Shown in pieces: positions 1 through 5,630 of a stretch of 9,555 bases of DNA. Source of the stretch: an uncultured Clostridia bacterium (GTDB lineage: Bacteria; Bacillota_A; Clostridia; Oscillospirales; Ruminococcaceae); assembly GCA_947169455.1 (NCBI GenBank), contig CAMVPV010000024.1:1-9555 (forward strand), given 5' to 3'. A program made the translations under genes and the position numbers. The notes under the pieces were generated by a model that was not told where the DNA came from, did not search any database, and worked only from the letters and a program-made list of their open reading frames with translations. Numbering within the stretch: the first letter of the stretch is position 1; each line of letters begins with the position of its first letter.

Positions 1-527
1 ATATCGTTCTTTTCGGGCATCTTTTTCAGATAGGAGATGCATCTTGTGAACCATGCGGACAGCTTTACGCCCATATTGAACAGCTTGGAATCGCTCTCGG
101 TGCTTTCGGAGAGCATATCCCTGAACGCCTTCTGGGCGGCGCGGGTGCGCAAATCGTCGCCATCGACCTTTATCCTGGCGCACAGTCCGCTTATTATCTT
201 ATCGCGCGCGGAGCGATCTATCGAGGTATAGCCGGAAGTCTCCTGCGGCGCGGGGTTATCGAACTCGGTAACTTTGAGCAGTACGGGCTTTGCAGACTTT
301 ACGAGCTCCTCGCGCATCTCGAACAGGAAATTGTTGTAGGTATCGTCGTCGTCATAGCCGATGACTGCTGCGCAGAACACAGGTATCATCTGATCCTTGC
401 CGAAATGCCCGCCCCGTGAATCGAGTCTTTTTTCGTGGCTTTCGAGCAGATCCTGTGTAAGCGTGGAAAGATCTGCCGTTACCGTACACACGAGTTTGTT
501 TTCTGTTGAAAATCCTTCAAATCTCAT
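1..527 (-). CDS. N-terminal part of an unrecognised cytoplasmic protein (partial)
   Basis: The reading frame starts at an ATG (527-525) and stays open through 175 codons to the window edge, so the C-terminus is missing. It begins MRFEGFSTENKLVC and has no signal peptide or membrane segment. A stretch near residues 48-72 reads IPVFCAAVIGYDDDDTYNNF, followed by an acidic and helical region (FEMREELVKSAKPVLLK). That block resembles, from memory only, the N-terminal part of the YceG-like proteins found in tellurium-resistance type clusters; this is a weak guess and no Ter neighbour is visible. The ribosome site is poor: AGGTGG lies about 13 bases upstream. The strong promoter at 565-593 and the codon pattern support a real gene. 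A short plus-strand frame inside it is a shadow. Confidence 0.7.
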   Translation of the reverse strand, partial: MRFEGFSTENKLVCTVTADLSTLTQDLLESHEKRLDSRGGHFGKDQMIPVFCAAVIGYDDDDTYNNFLFEMREELVKSAKPVLLKVTEFDNPAPQETSGYTSIDRSARDKIISGLCARIKVDGDDLRTRAAQKAFRDMLSESTESDSKLFNMGVKLSAWFTRCISYLKKMPEKND

Positions 528-564
528 TGATCTGTGAACACCACCTGTTAAACACGCTGATTAT

Positions 565-593
565 ATTATACTATAATTTATTAGGATTGTCAA
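565..593 (-). promoter_or_regulatory. Perfect consensus sigma-A promoter for the partial gene at 1-527
   Basis: On the minus strand TTGACA (593-588) and TATAAT (570-565) are separated by exactly 17 bases. Transcription should start near 557, leaving a leader of about 30 bases. The perfect match to both hexamers suggests a strong housekeeping promoter, perhaps regulated by a factor not evident here. Confidence 0.85.
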
Positions 594-621
594 GAACTAT
601 TCACATATTGTTTCACGCCAT

Positions 622-836
622 ACGCATGAGTGCAATTATATTGCAAAATCGGTATATCAATTCTTTGTAACCGAAATGCAGCAGTTAGAAGGGGACGCCC
701 TCTATCGCAGGGCGTCCCATATCACCCCATACTTGCGGAGCTCTTTATATAGGAAAATTCTGCCCCCAATCAACAGTATCTCCGAAAACTTTATTCGCGG
801 CTTACGCCGCGTGTAACTGCTTTGTAACTCATGCGT
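622..836 (-). repeat. Dispersed hairpin repeat, copy A (core 691-811)
   Basis: This gene-free stretch shares three blocks with the mobile element at 5310-5608, in the same order when read on the minus strand: 782-811 (29 of 30 bases equal to 5335-5364), 732-754 (23 of 23 equal to 5435-5457) and 691-703 (13 of 13 equal to 5565-5577). It contains a perfect hairpin CGCGGC-ttac-GCCGCG (796-811) and a 10-bp hairpin GGGACGCCCT/AGGGCGTCCC (692-718). Bases 771-780 match half of the 12-bp hairpin of the other copy. The outer limits are uncertain: a 10-bp inverted repeat ACGCATGAGT lies at 622-631 and 827-836, and an 8-bp direct repeat TTTGTAAC at 664-671 and 821-828. Neither gives a clean pair of termini plus target duplication, so this copy may be old or rearranged. 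Confidence 0.75.
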
Positions 837-882
837 TTGGTCTGCATATTGTTTTTTGATCTGCGGGCGGCATTTACAGAAA

Positions 883-912
883 GACCGCGCCTGCCGGATG
901 ACAAACGCGGTC
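883..912 (-). terminator. Weak terminator after the sensor-GGDEF gene
   Basis: A 7-bp stem GACCGCG/CGCGGTC (883-889 with 906-912) with a 16-base loop lies 35 bases past the stop codon at 948. On the minus strand it is followed by only TTTCTGT, so the U-tract is short. The large loop and poor tract make this a tentative call. Confidence 0.4.
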
Positions 913-947
913 ATTGTTTTGTATCGCTGTTGTATGGTGACAGGGCA

Positions 948-3218
948 TCATTCTGCGGGATGTTCGCCGCTGTTTTTGGCTGAACGCTCGCTGATGATGA
1001 TATTGCAAGCCTTTTCGAGAGCGGTCTCAAGGTCGTTTCTTTCGGAGCATTCCGTTTCGACGATGCCTATCGAAACGCTGAATTCATACGGCTTCAGCTT
1101 CGACTTGTTGAAGTCGGCAACGAATCTGTCCTTTCTCCTTATAACATCATCGAGAGATATTATCTGGGACTTGTTTATTATCAGCGCGAACTCGCCGCCG
1201 CCCATCCTTCCTATCACGGCGCCCTTGCCGAAAGCGTGGCGCAGGCAGTCGGAGGAAAGCTTTATGGTGAAGTCGCCCTCGATATGTCCGTGGAACTCAT
1301 TTACATGGCGCAGGTTATCGGTATCGAGGTAGCATATAACGTAAGAATTCTCCTCGGAGGCATACTTTTCGATGAGCTCCTCGGCTGCTGCATAGAAGCC
1401 GCGGCGGTTATACACACGGGTGAGCTCATCTATGCGGGTCTCGCTTTCAAGTGCGGTGTTCTTGGTGTTGACATCGGAGAGCAGATTGTTGAGGTTTTTG
1501 AGGATGTCGAGCGTTCTCACCGCCGAGCTGAGCTGATAGGTTATGAGCTCTATCTCATCGAACAGACCCACGTCCTCGGGCTCGAACAGTGCAAATCCGT
1601 AATGGGTGGCTGCCGTGTAGAGCACCGTTCCGATAAGTATGCGCGGTCTGTCGTTTACGAGATACGCATTTTTGAACATCTCTTTCATGGTGACCTGCTG
1701 CTCCGCTTCGGGTACGCTCTTTGCATCGGAACCGTAGCAGTAGGATTTGAACAGCCAGTTTATATCATCGGGGAACTCAAAGCCGCAGTTATGTATAACG
1801 GGCTTTTCCATTATATACAGATAGCTCGTGAGCGAGCCGATATTGCACAGGCGCTTGAGTATATCCGCATAGCTCTCGCGGAGGTTTACGCCGAACATCA
1901 GCGAATCGCGTATGAACGAATTTTCAAGGTGCGAACGGTCGGTCGATTTCGGGTTGACGGCAGCGAGCCTTTTCTTCATGCTGACATTGAAGCGGTTGTA
2001 CAGCTCATGCACAGCGCCGATATTTTCCTTGCGGCAGTTGCGTATCAGCCATATATATGCGCTCTCATGCACGGCGTACAGCTTTGCTGTGCCGCTGAGC
2101 AGTTGCCAGTTCGATGCAAGTATCCCGCGGACGGTATCCATTACGTGCTGCTTTGCGGCGTCATCAACGACGTTCTGTATGTAGTGCCTGTCGAGAGTAT
2201 CTATGAGGTTCGAGAGCGTAGAGCCGAGCTGCTGCTGTTCCTCCTCATCGGGCGAGAGCATGGACAGGTAGGATTTGATATTTTCCTTTATGGTGTCGGT
2301 ATCGCCGGAGAAAAGGAGCTCGGGCGTTTTAAGGAAGCGTATATCCGCAAATGCGGAATGACGCGGCATGAACTCGGTCTTTATGGTACTGTCGAGGTCA
2401 AGCTCATTGTTCAGATAATGGATGGCTTTTTCCACGGCACGGCGTCCCATAAGGCGGACGTCAGCCTTTACGGTCGCAAGGGGAGGATCGAGGCGCTTTG
2501 CAAAGGGCTGGTCGTCAAATCCGACTACCGCAACGCCCTTGCCCACAGCGATGCCGCGGTCTTCAAGGACTTCATACATCACCGAAGCGATGACGTCATT
2601 TGCGCATACGACAGCGTCGAGCTCCGGGTTCTCATCGATGAGCTTTTCGGCATCGGCTCTGCATCCGTATGAAACGTCGCAGTTGCGCACGTATGTGCCC
2701 CTGAATTCAAGCCCGCACTCGGCAACAGCATTGCGGTAAGCATTGCAGCGCTCGAAGCAGTCGGAATTGCCGGGGTTGCCCGCAAGCATACCGATATGCT
2801 TTCTGCCCTGTTCAGCGAGATACTTCACGGCATCGGTTATGCCGGAGGCGTTGTCGAACGCGAGGCAGCGGAACCCCTCTATCTTCTCGGCGGCGCAGAG
2901 AACAGGAGTCCCTTTGAAGCGTTCAAGGAACTTTCTTATCTCGTCGCGGTTATATGCATATGCGATAGTTCCCGCGGCTGCTATTATGTAATCGAAATGA
3001 CCCCTTGCGGCGTAATCGAAGAGTACGTTGTACTGATACTCATAGTGCATATCAAGGCTGTCGTTCAGTTCCTGTATACCGATATATCTGCCGGGGAGTA
3101 CGGTAAGGTTGACATCAAGTTCTTTTGCCGCCGCCATTGCGCCGATAGTGAATTCACGGCTGAAGTAATCGGTTATCTTTGCGGCGAGAAGACATATATT
3201 GAATCGTTCTTTGCTCAT
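948..3218 (-). CDS. LacI-type ligand-binding domain fused to a degenerate GGDEF domain
   Basis: This 756-residue protein has no signal peptide or membrane helix and should be cytoplasmic. Residues 5-290 look like the sugar-binding half of LacI/PurR regulators (periplasmic-binding fold): AVVCANDVIASVMYEVLEDRG near 202-222, then VAVVGFDDQPFAKRLDPPL near 229-247. The usual N-terminal helix-turn-helix is absent. Residues 300-590 form a helical linker region that I do not recognise. Residues 591-745 are a GGDEF domain, with DELTRVYNRRGF (597-608) and YLDTDNLRHVNEFHGHIEGD (630-649). The signature reads GGGEF (673-677) instead of GG(D/E)EF, and no RxxD inhibitory site precedes it. Known diguanylate cyclases generally need the acidic third residue, so catalysis may be lost or reduced; a GTP-binding or ligand-relay role is possible. 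The start is set by GAGGAG (3227-3232), eight bases upstream of ATG. Confidence 0.93.
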   Translation of the reverse strand: MSKERFNICLLAAKITDYFSREFTIGAMAAAKELDVNLTVLPGRYIGIQELNDSLDMHYEYQYNVLFDYAARGHFDYIIAAAGTIAYAYNRDEIRKFLERFKGTPVLCAAEKIEGFRCLAFDNASGITDAVKYLAEQGRKHIGMLAGNPGNSDCFERCNAYRNAVAECGLEFRGTYVRNCDVSYGCRADAEKLIDENPELDAVVCANDVIASVMYEVLEDRGIAVGKGVAVVGFDDQPFAKRLDPPLATVKADVRLMGRRAVEKAIHYLNNELDLDSTIKTEFMPRHSAFADIRFLKTPELLFSGDTDTIKENIKSYLSMLSPDEEEQQQLGSTLSNLIDTLDRHYIQNVVDDAAKQHVMDTVRGILASNWQLLSGTAKLYAVHESAYIWLIRNCRKENIGAVHELYNRFNVSMKKRLAAVNPKSTDRSHLENSFIRDSLMFGVNLRESYADILKRLCNIGSLTSYLYIMEKPVIHNCGFEFPDDINWLFKSYCYGSDAKSVPEAEQQVTMKEMFKNAYLVNDRPRILIGTVLYTAATHYGFALFEPEDVGLFDEIELITYQLSSAVRTLDILKNLNNLLSDVNTKNTALESETRIDELTRVYNRRGFYAAAEELIEKYASEENSYVICYLDTDNLRHVNEFHGHIEGDFTIKLSSDCLRHAFGKGAVIGRMGGGEFALIINKSQIISLDDVIRRKDRFVADFNKSKLKPYEFSVSIGIVETECSERNDLETALEKACNIIISERSAKNSGEHPAE

Positions 3219-3272
3219 TGATAAAACTCCTCTGTGCAGTGGTCATGTAAGAATAAAATACTGCTCACAAGT

Positions 3273-3301
3273 ATTATAACATATAATATTTCAAAATACA
3301 A
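3273..3301 (-). promoter_or_regulatory. Promoter of the sensor-GGDEF gene
   Basis: On the minus strand TTGTAT (3301-3296) and TATAAT (3278-3273) are 17 bases apart in an AT-rich tract. The predicted start near 3266 gives a leader of about 48 bases that contains the GAGGAG ribosome site. The -10 box is perfect and the -35 box matches four of six positions. Confidence 0.65.
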
Positions 3302-3508
3302 TATATTTTGTACATTTTCTCGGATTTTAATAGTTTACGCTCCTGTTTTTATAATTAATGCATAAAAGCGGGCATTGCACGCCGTCGTGCCTGCGTTCCG
3401 GCGTGTGATCCGTTTGCGGGAAAGCATATTTTTGCGGCAAATGCGGATGCCGCCGTATTGCCGGAAAACAGCAGCGGCGCGGGACAGACATCGGGTCGCC
3501 GCGCCCTG
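3302..3508. other. Divergent intergenic region without a supported gene
   Basis: This stretch lies between the two divergent promoters. It is AT-rich up to about 3366 and GC-rich after that. A 7-bp inverted repeat GGCGCGG/CCGCGCC (3476-3482 with 3499-3505) sits immediately upstream of the plus-strand -35 box and could be a regulator site. I see no ribosome site followed by a convincing frame on either strand. Confidence 0.5.
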
Positions 3509-3537
3509 TTGACAAACAGGATGTGATGATGTATAAT
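3509..3537 (+). promoter_or_regulatory. Perfect consensus promoter of the secreted-protein operon
   Basis: TTGACA (3509-3514) and TATAAT (3532-3537) are separated by exactly 17 bases. Transcription should start at about 3543-3546, which is the first base of the palindrome array. A promoter this strong next to an operator-like array suggests repression as the main control. Confidence 0.88.
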
Positions 3538-3544
3538 TAAAGTC

Positions 3545-3593
3545 GGGTCAATATGACCTGCGGGTCAATATGACCGTCGGGTCGATCCGACCC
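3545..3593 (+). promoter_or_regulatory. Three tandem palindromes with 17-bp period at the transcription start
   Basis: Sites begin at 3545, 3562 and 3579, exactly 17 bp apart. The first two are identical, GGGTCAATATGACC, with dyad arms GGTCA/TGACC. The third is GGGTCGATCCGACCC, with six-base arms GGGTCG/CGACCC and a changed centre. The third keeps its symmetry although both arms and centre differ, which argues for selection on dyads. They start at the predicted +1, so a bound dimeric repressor would block initiation. The same sequence in RNA would also form three small hairpins at the 5' end of the transcript. Which reading is right cannot be decided from the sequence. Confidence 0.75.
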
Positions 3594-3624
3594 GCAAGAT
3601 TATCCTGAAAGGAAAGATCTGTTT

Positions 3625-4701
3625 ATGAAAAAAAGAATATCAAAGATCATAATAAGCACCGTGCTGACCGCCGCGATAGCGTTTTCCACAGGCACGGCGG
3701 CGCTGTCCGTTTCCGCAAAGTGGTACAAGAATTCCTCCGGATACAGCTACCGCGATGAGAACGGCGAGCTCCTCACCGGCTGGCAGACCATAAAGGACAA
3801 GAAGTACTGCTTCCGCAAGGACGGCTATGCATATATGGGCATGAGAAAGCTCAACGGGTACTACTATTACTTCGACCCCGAGGATAAGGGAGCGGCAGCA
3901 GTCGGCTGGCAGTACATCGACGGGATAAACTACTATTTCCACGAGAACGGCAAGGGCGCGTCCGGCTTTACCGAGATAGACGGCGATACCTACTTCTTTG
4001 ACCCGAACAAGAAGGGACAGCTTTCCGTCGGATTTATGAATATTGACGGCGGGATGTACTACTTCAAGGATGACGGCGTAATGATGAAAAACGGCTGGTA
4101 TTTCGATATCGGCAATGAGAAGAGCGGCGAAAAGAAACTGTACTATGTCGAGCCCTCCGGCAAGATAGCCGTGGGCAGTGTGACGATAAACGGCAAGCAG
4201 TACTCCTTTGACAATAACGGCGTGTATCAGTCGGGCGGAACGCCTTACGCAAATTCCTTCATGCTCGGAAAGGCTGAAATGGGGATGAGCACCGAACAGG
4301 CACAGCAGAGCCTCGGGCTGACCGTTTCCGATACAAAGAGGATACAGGTGAACGAGAACACATACAGCGTATCTGTAATGAAGACCGAAGGGAAATTCCT
4401 TGACACGAGGAAGTGCTTCTACAGCTACGTTTTCATTGAAGACAAGCTCGCAGGCGTGATAGTATGCTGCAAGAGGAGCGTGAGAGACGCTCTCCGCGAC
4501 TGGGATGCCGCCGCGACCGAGAACTATTTCACCAGGACAGTTTCAAAAGAGGACAAGACCGAGATAAAGATATACTCGGACAGCAGGAACATCGACCCGA
4601 GCCGTGCATTCCTGTTTGAATACGGCGGAGATGCATACTTCTTCATCACCGATGCCGACAGCGCGGAGCTGTTCAATTCAGTAAAATCGAACTTTATGTA
4701 A
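3625..4701 (+). CDS. Secreted protein with cell-wall-binding-type repeats and an unknown C-terminal domain
   Basis: The 358-residue product starts with a Sec signal peptide: MKKR, a hydrophobic core (residues 8-27) and a likely cleavage after VSA at 31. Residues 33-204 consist of about eight repeats of roughly 20 residues rich in Gly, Trp and Tyr, such as VGWQYIDGINYYFHENGKGA (93-112). This is the pattern of choline- or glucan-binding cell-wall repeats (CW_binding_1 type). They probably hold the protein to wall or capsule glycopolymers. Residues 205-358 form a separate domain that I do not recognise, with cysteines at 264, 281 and 282. No catalytic domain or sortase signal is present. The ATG is preceded by AAAGGA (3608-3613), 11 bases upstream. 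It is the first gene behind the palindrome-controlled promoter, and a membrane protein gene follows after eight bases. Confidence 0.88.
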   Translation: MKKRISKIIISTVLTAAIAFSTGTAALSVSAKWYKNSSGYSYRDENGELLTGWQTIKDKKYCFRKDGYAYMGMRKLNGYYYYFDPEDKGAAAVGWQYIDGINYYFHENGKGASGFTEIDGDTYFFDPNKKGQLSVGFMNIDGGMYYFKDDGVMMKNGWYFDIGNEKSGEKKLYYVEPSGKIAVGSVTINGKQYSFDNNGVYQSGGTPYANSFMLGKAEMGMSTEQAQQSLGLTVSDTKRIQVNENTYSVSVMKTEGKFLDTRKCFYSYVFIEDKLAGVIVCCKRSVRDALRDWDAAATENYFTRTVSKEDKTEIKIYSDSRNIDPSRAFLFEYGGDAYFFITDADSAELFNSVKSNFM

Positions 4702-4704
4702 TAC

Positions 4705-4709
4705 AGGAG
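4705..4709 (+). promoter_or_regulatory. Ribosome site that directly abuts the start of the membrane protein gene
   Basis: AGGAG (4705-4709) touches the ATG at 4710 with no spacer, which is too close for normal initiation. The upstream stop codon ends at 4701, so translational coupling or re-initiation may serve this start. An ATC codon at 4719 has normal spacing but would be a rare start codon. Confidence 0.45.
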
Positions 4710-5201
4710 ATGTTTGCCATCGCAAAGAATGAACGCAGCGGCTATGCCAGAGCACGCGCGGCGGTGCTTGTCATCACGGTCATCGCCGATGTGATATGCT
4801 CGCTGTTTCTCAATGTTATGGGCGGTATAGGTCTTGCGCTGAACAATTACCAGAAGGCGGGGTATTCGCTGATAGCGTCTGCCGCTGTGCTTACGCTGGC
4901 GATAATTTTCCTGCGGCGGGGCGGTATGGTGATACCCTCGGTGCTGTGTGCAGCCGGAACGGCGCTGTACATCTACCCGATAAGGGTGCTGGATTCCATC
5001 CCGCACACGCTCATCCCGAAGCAGAACATCGAGCCGCTGATGCAGAGGATATATCCGGCGGTGTCGGTAACAGTACTGCTTGTGATAATGATAGTATTCA
5101 ACTATTTTTCCGATGAGCAGATAAATAAGCGTGAAGCAAGGCGGCGTGCGAAGTATGAGCGCGAGGACAGGAAGCTCCGCAATGACGAGAAGATCATCTG
5201 A
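4710..5201 (+). CDS. Small four-helix membrane protein of unknown function
   Basis: The 163-residue product has four likely membrane segments, at about residues 18-41, 50-68, 73-91 and 114-133. It ends in a strongly charged cytoplasmic-looking tail (134-163: KREARRRAKYEREDRKLRND). I do not recognise the family and see no catalytic motif. It begins eight bases after the secreted repeat protein and shares its codon style, so the two are almost certainly co-transcribed and may work together at the cell surface; that functional link is inference. The start is uncertain because the ribosome site lies directly against the ATG, and no other ATG is available before the first membrane helix. No good terminator is visible downstream; a small CCCG-caca-CGGG hairpin at 5210-5221 lacks a T-tract. 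Confidence 0.8.
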   Translation: MFAIAKNERSGYARARAAVLVITVIADVICSLFLNVMGGIGLALNNYQKAGYSLIASAAVLTLAIIFLRRGGMVIPSVLCAAGTALYIYPIRVLDSIPHTLIPKQNIEPLMQRIYPAVSVTVLLVIMIVFNYFSDEQINKREARRRAKYEREDRKLRNDEKII

Positions 5202-5299
5202 CCGTTCAGCCCGCACACGGGATATATTCGCTGAAAGAAGCGCCGGATGATGATATCGGGCGGGGACGGGCAACTGACCTGCGCATCAATGATTTTTTA

Positions 5300-5309
5300 C
5301 AGAGCAAAA
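5300..5309 (+). repeat. Left target-site duplication of the mobile element
   Basis: CAGAGCAAAA directly precedes the left terminal inverted repeat. The identical ten bases directly follow the right terminal repeat at 5609-5618. Removing the element and one copy restores a continuous leader running into the hemZ ribosome site. Confidence 0.9.
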
Positions 5310-5608
5310 CACTATCCACAACTTAAGCGTAAAACGCGGCGTAAGCCGCGAGTAAAGTTTTCGGTCAAGCCTTTTTCAAAAGGCTTGCGGGGTCGAGGGG
5401 CGGAGCCCTCGCCGCCGTCCGCAGACGGCGGAATTCCTATATAAAGAGCTCCGCAAGGGGGTGAATTGATAAACGTTCCGAAGGAACGTTATAGTCCGAG
5501 TGGACTGTTTCAAGAGGGATGAGGGACATAGTCAACAGTATCTAAGATACTGTTGACTTGCAAGAGAGGGCGTCCCCCTTCACCAAAATCCTTAAGTTGT
5601 AGATAGTG
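5310..5608. mobile_element. 299-bp non-autonomous transposable element (MITE-like), copy B
   Basis: The ends are inverted repeats of 18 bases with one mismatch: CACTATCCACAACTTAAG (5310-5327) and the complement of CACTATCTACAACTTAAG (5591-5608). Exact 10-bp direct repeats flank both ends. No coding region fits inside, so movement would require a transposase supplied elsewhere. The interior is a chain of seven perfect hairpins and shares three blocks with copy A at 622-836. The right end lies two bases beyond the duplication from the hemZ ribosome site GGAGAA (5620-5625), so the insertion has separated hemZ from any native promoter upstream of 5300. A weak promoter-like pair, TTGATA (5466-5471) and TTATAG (5489-5494) with 17 bases between, exists inside the element. 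I do not recognise the transposase family from these ends; a 10-bp duplication is compatible with several families. Confidence 0.88.
5335..5557 (+). repeat. Chain of seven consecutive perfect hairpins inside the mobile element
   Basis: In order: CGCGGC-gtaa-GCCGCG (5335-5350); CAAGCCTTTT/AAAAGGCTTG (5366-5387); CGAGGG/CCCTCG (5394-5411); CCGCCGTC-cgca-GACGGCGG (5412-5431); AACGTTCC-gaa-GGAACGTT (5472-5490); AGTCC-gagt-GGACT (5493-5506); GTCAACAGTATC-taa-GATACTGTTGAC (5531-5557). The stem sequences are unrelated to each other, so these are not copies of one hairpin. None is followed by a clear T-tract, so they do not look like a simple terminator. The region is transcribed if hemZ is read from upstream, giving a highly folded leader. 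Confidence 0.85.
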
Positions 5609-5618
5609 CAGAGCAAAA
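5609..5618 (+). repeat. Right target-site duplication of the mobile element
   Basis: CAGAGCAAAA is identical to 5300-5309 and starts directly after the right terminal inverted repeat. It ends one base before the GGAGAA ribosome site of hemZ begins to form. Confidence 0.9.
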
Positions 5619-5630
5619 TGGAGAAGTAAC

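Noticed and set aside
1236..2672. A 478-codon plus-strand frame inside the sensor-GGDEF gene
   Set aside because: It is entirely antisense to a gene with clear domains, lacks a ribosome site, and arises from codon bias on the opposite strand.
3327..3515. Short minus-strand frame in the divergent intergenic region
   Set aside because: Its start overlaps the -35 box of the plus-strand promoter, it has no ribosome site, and the protein looks random.
3545..3593. Short CRISPR-like array
   Set aside because: The 17-bp period leaves only three bases between repeats, so there are no spacers. Palindromic operator sites fit better.
5210..5221. Small hairpin CCCG-caca-CGGG as terminator of the surface-protein operon
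   Set aside because: The stem has only four pairs and no T-tract follows.
4524..5273. A 249-codon minus-strand frame across the secreted and membrane protein genes
   Set aside because: Its translation is rich in Arg, His and Tyr with no family resemblance, and it opposes two well-supported genes.
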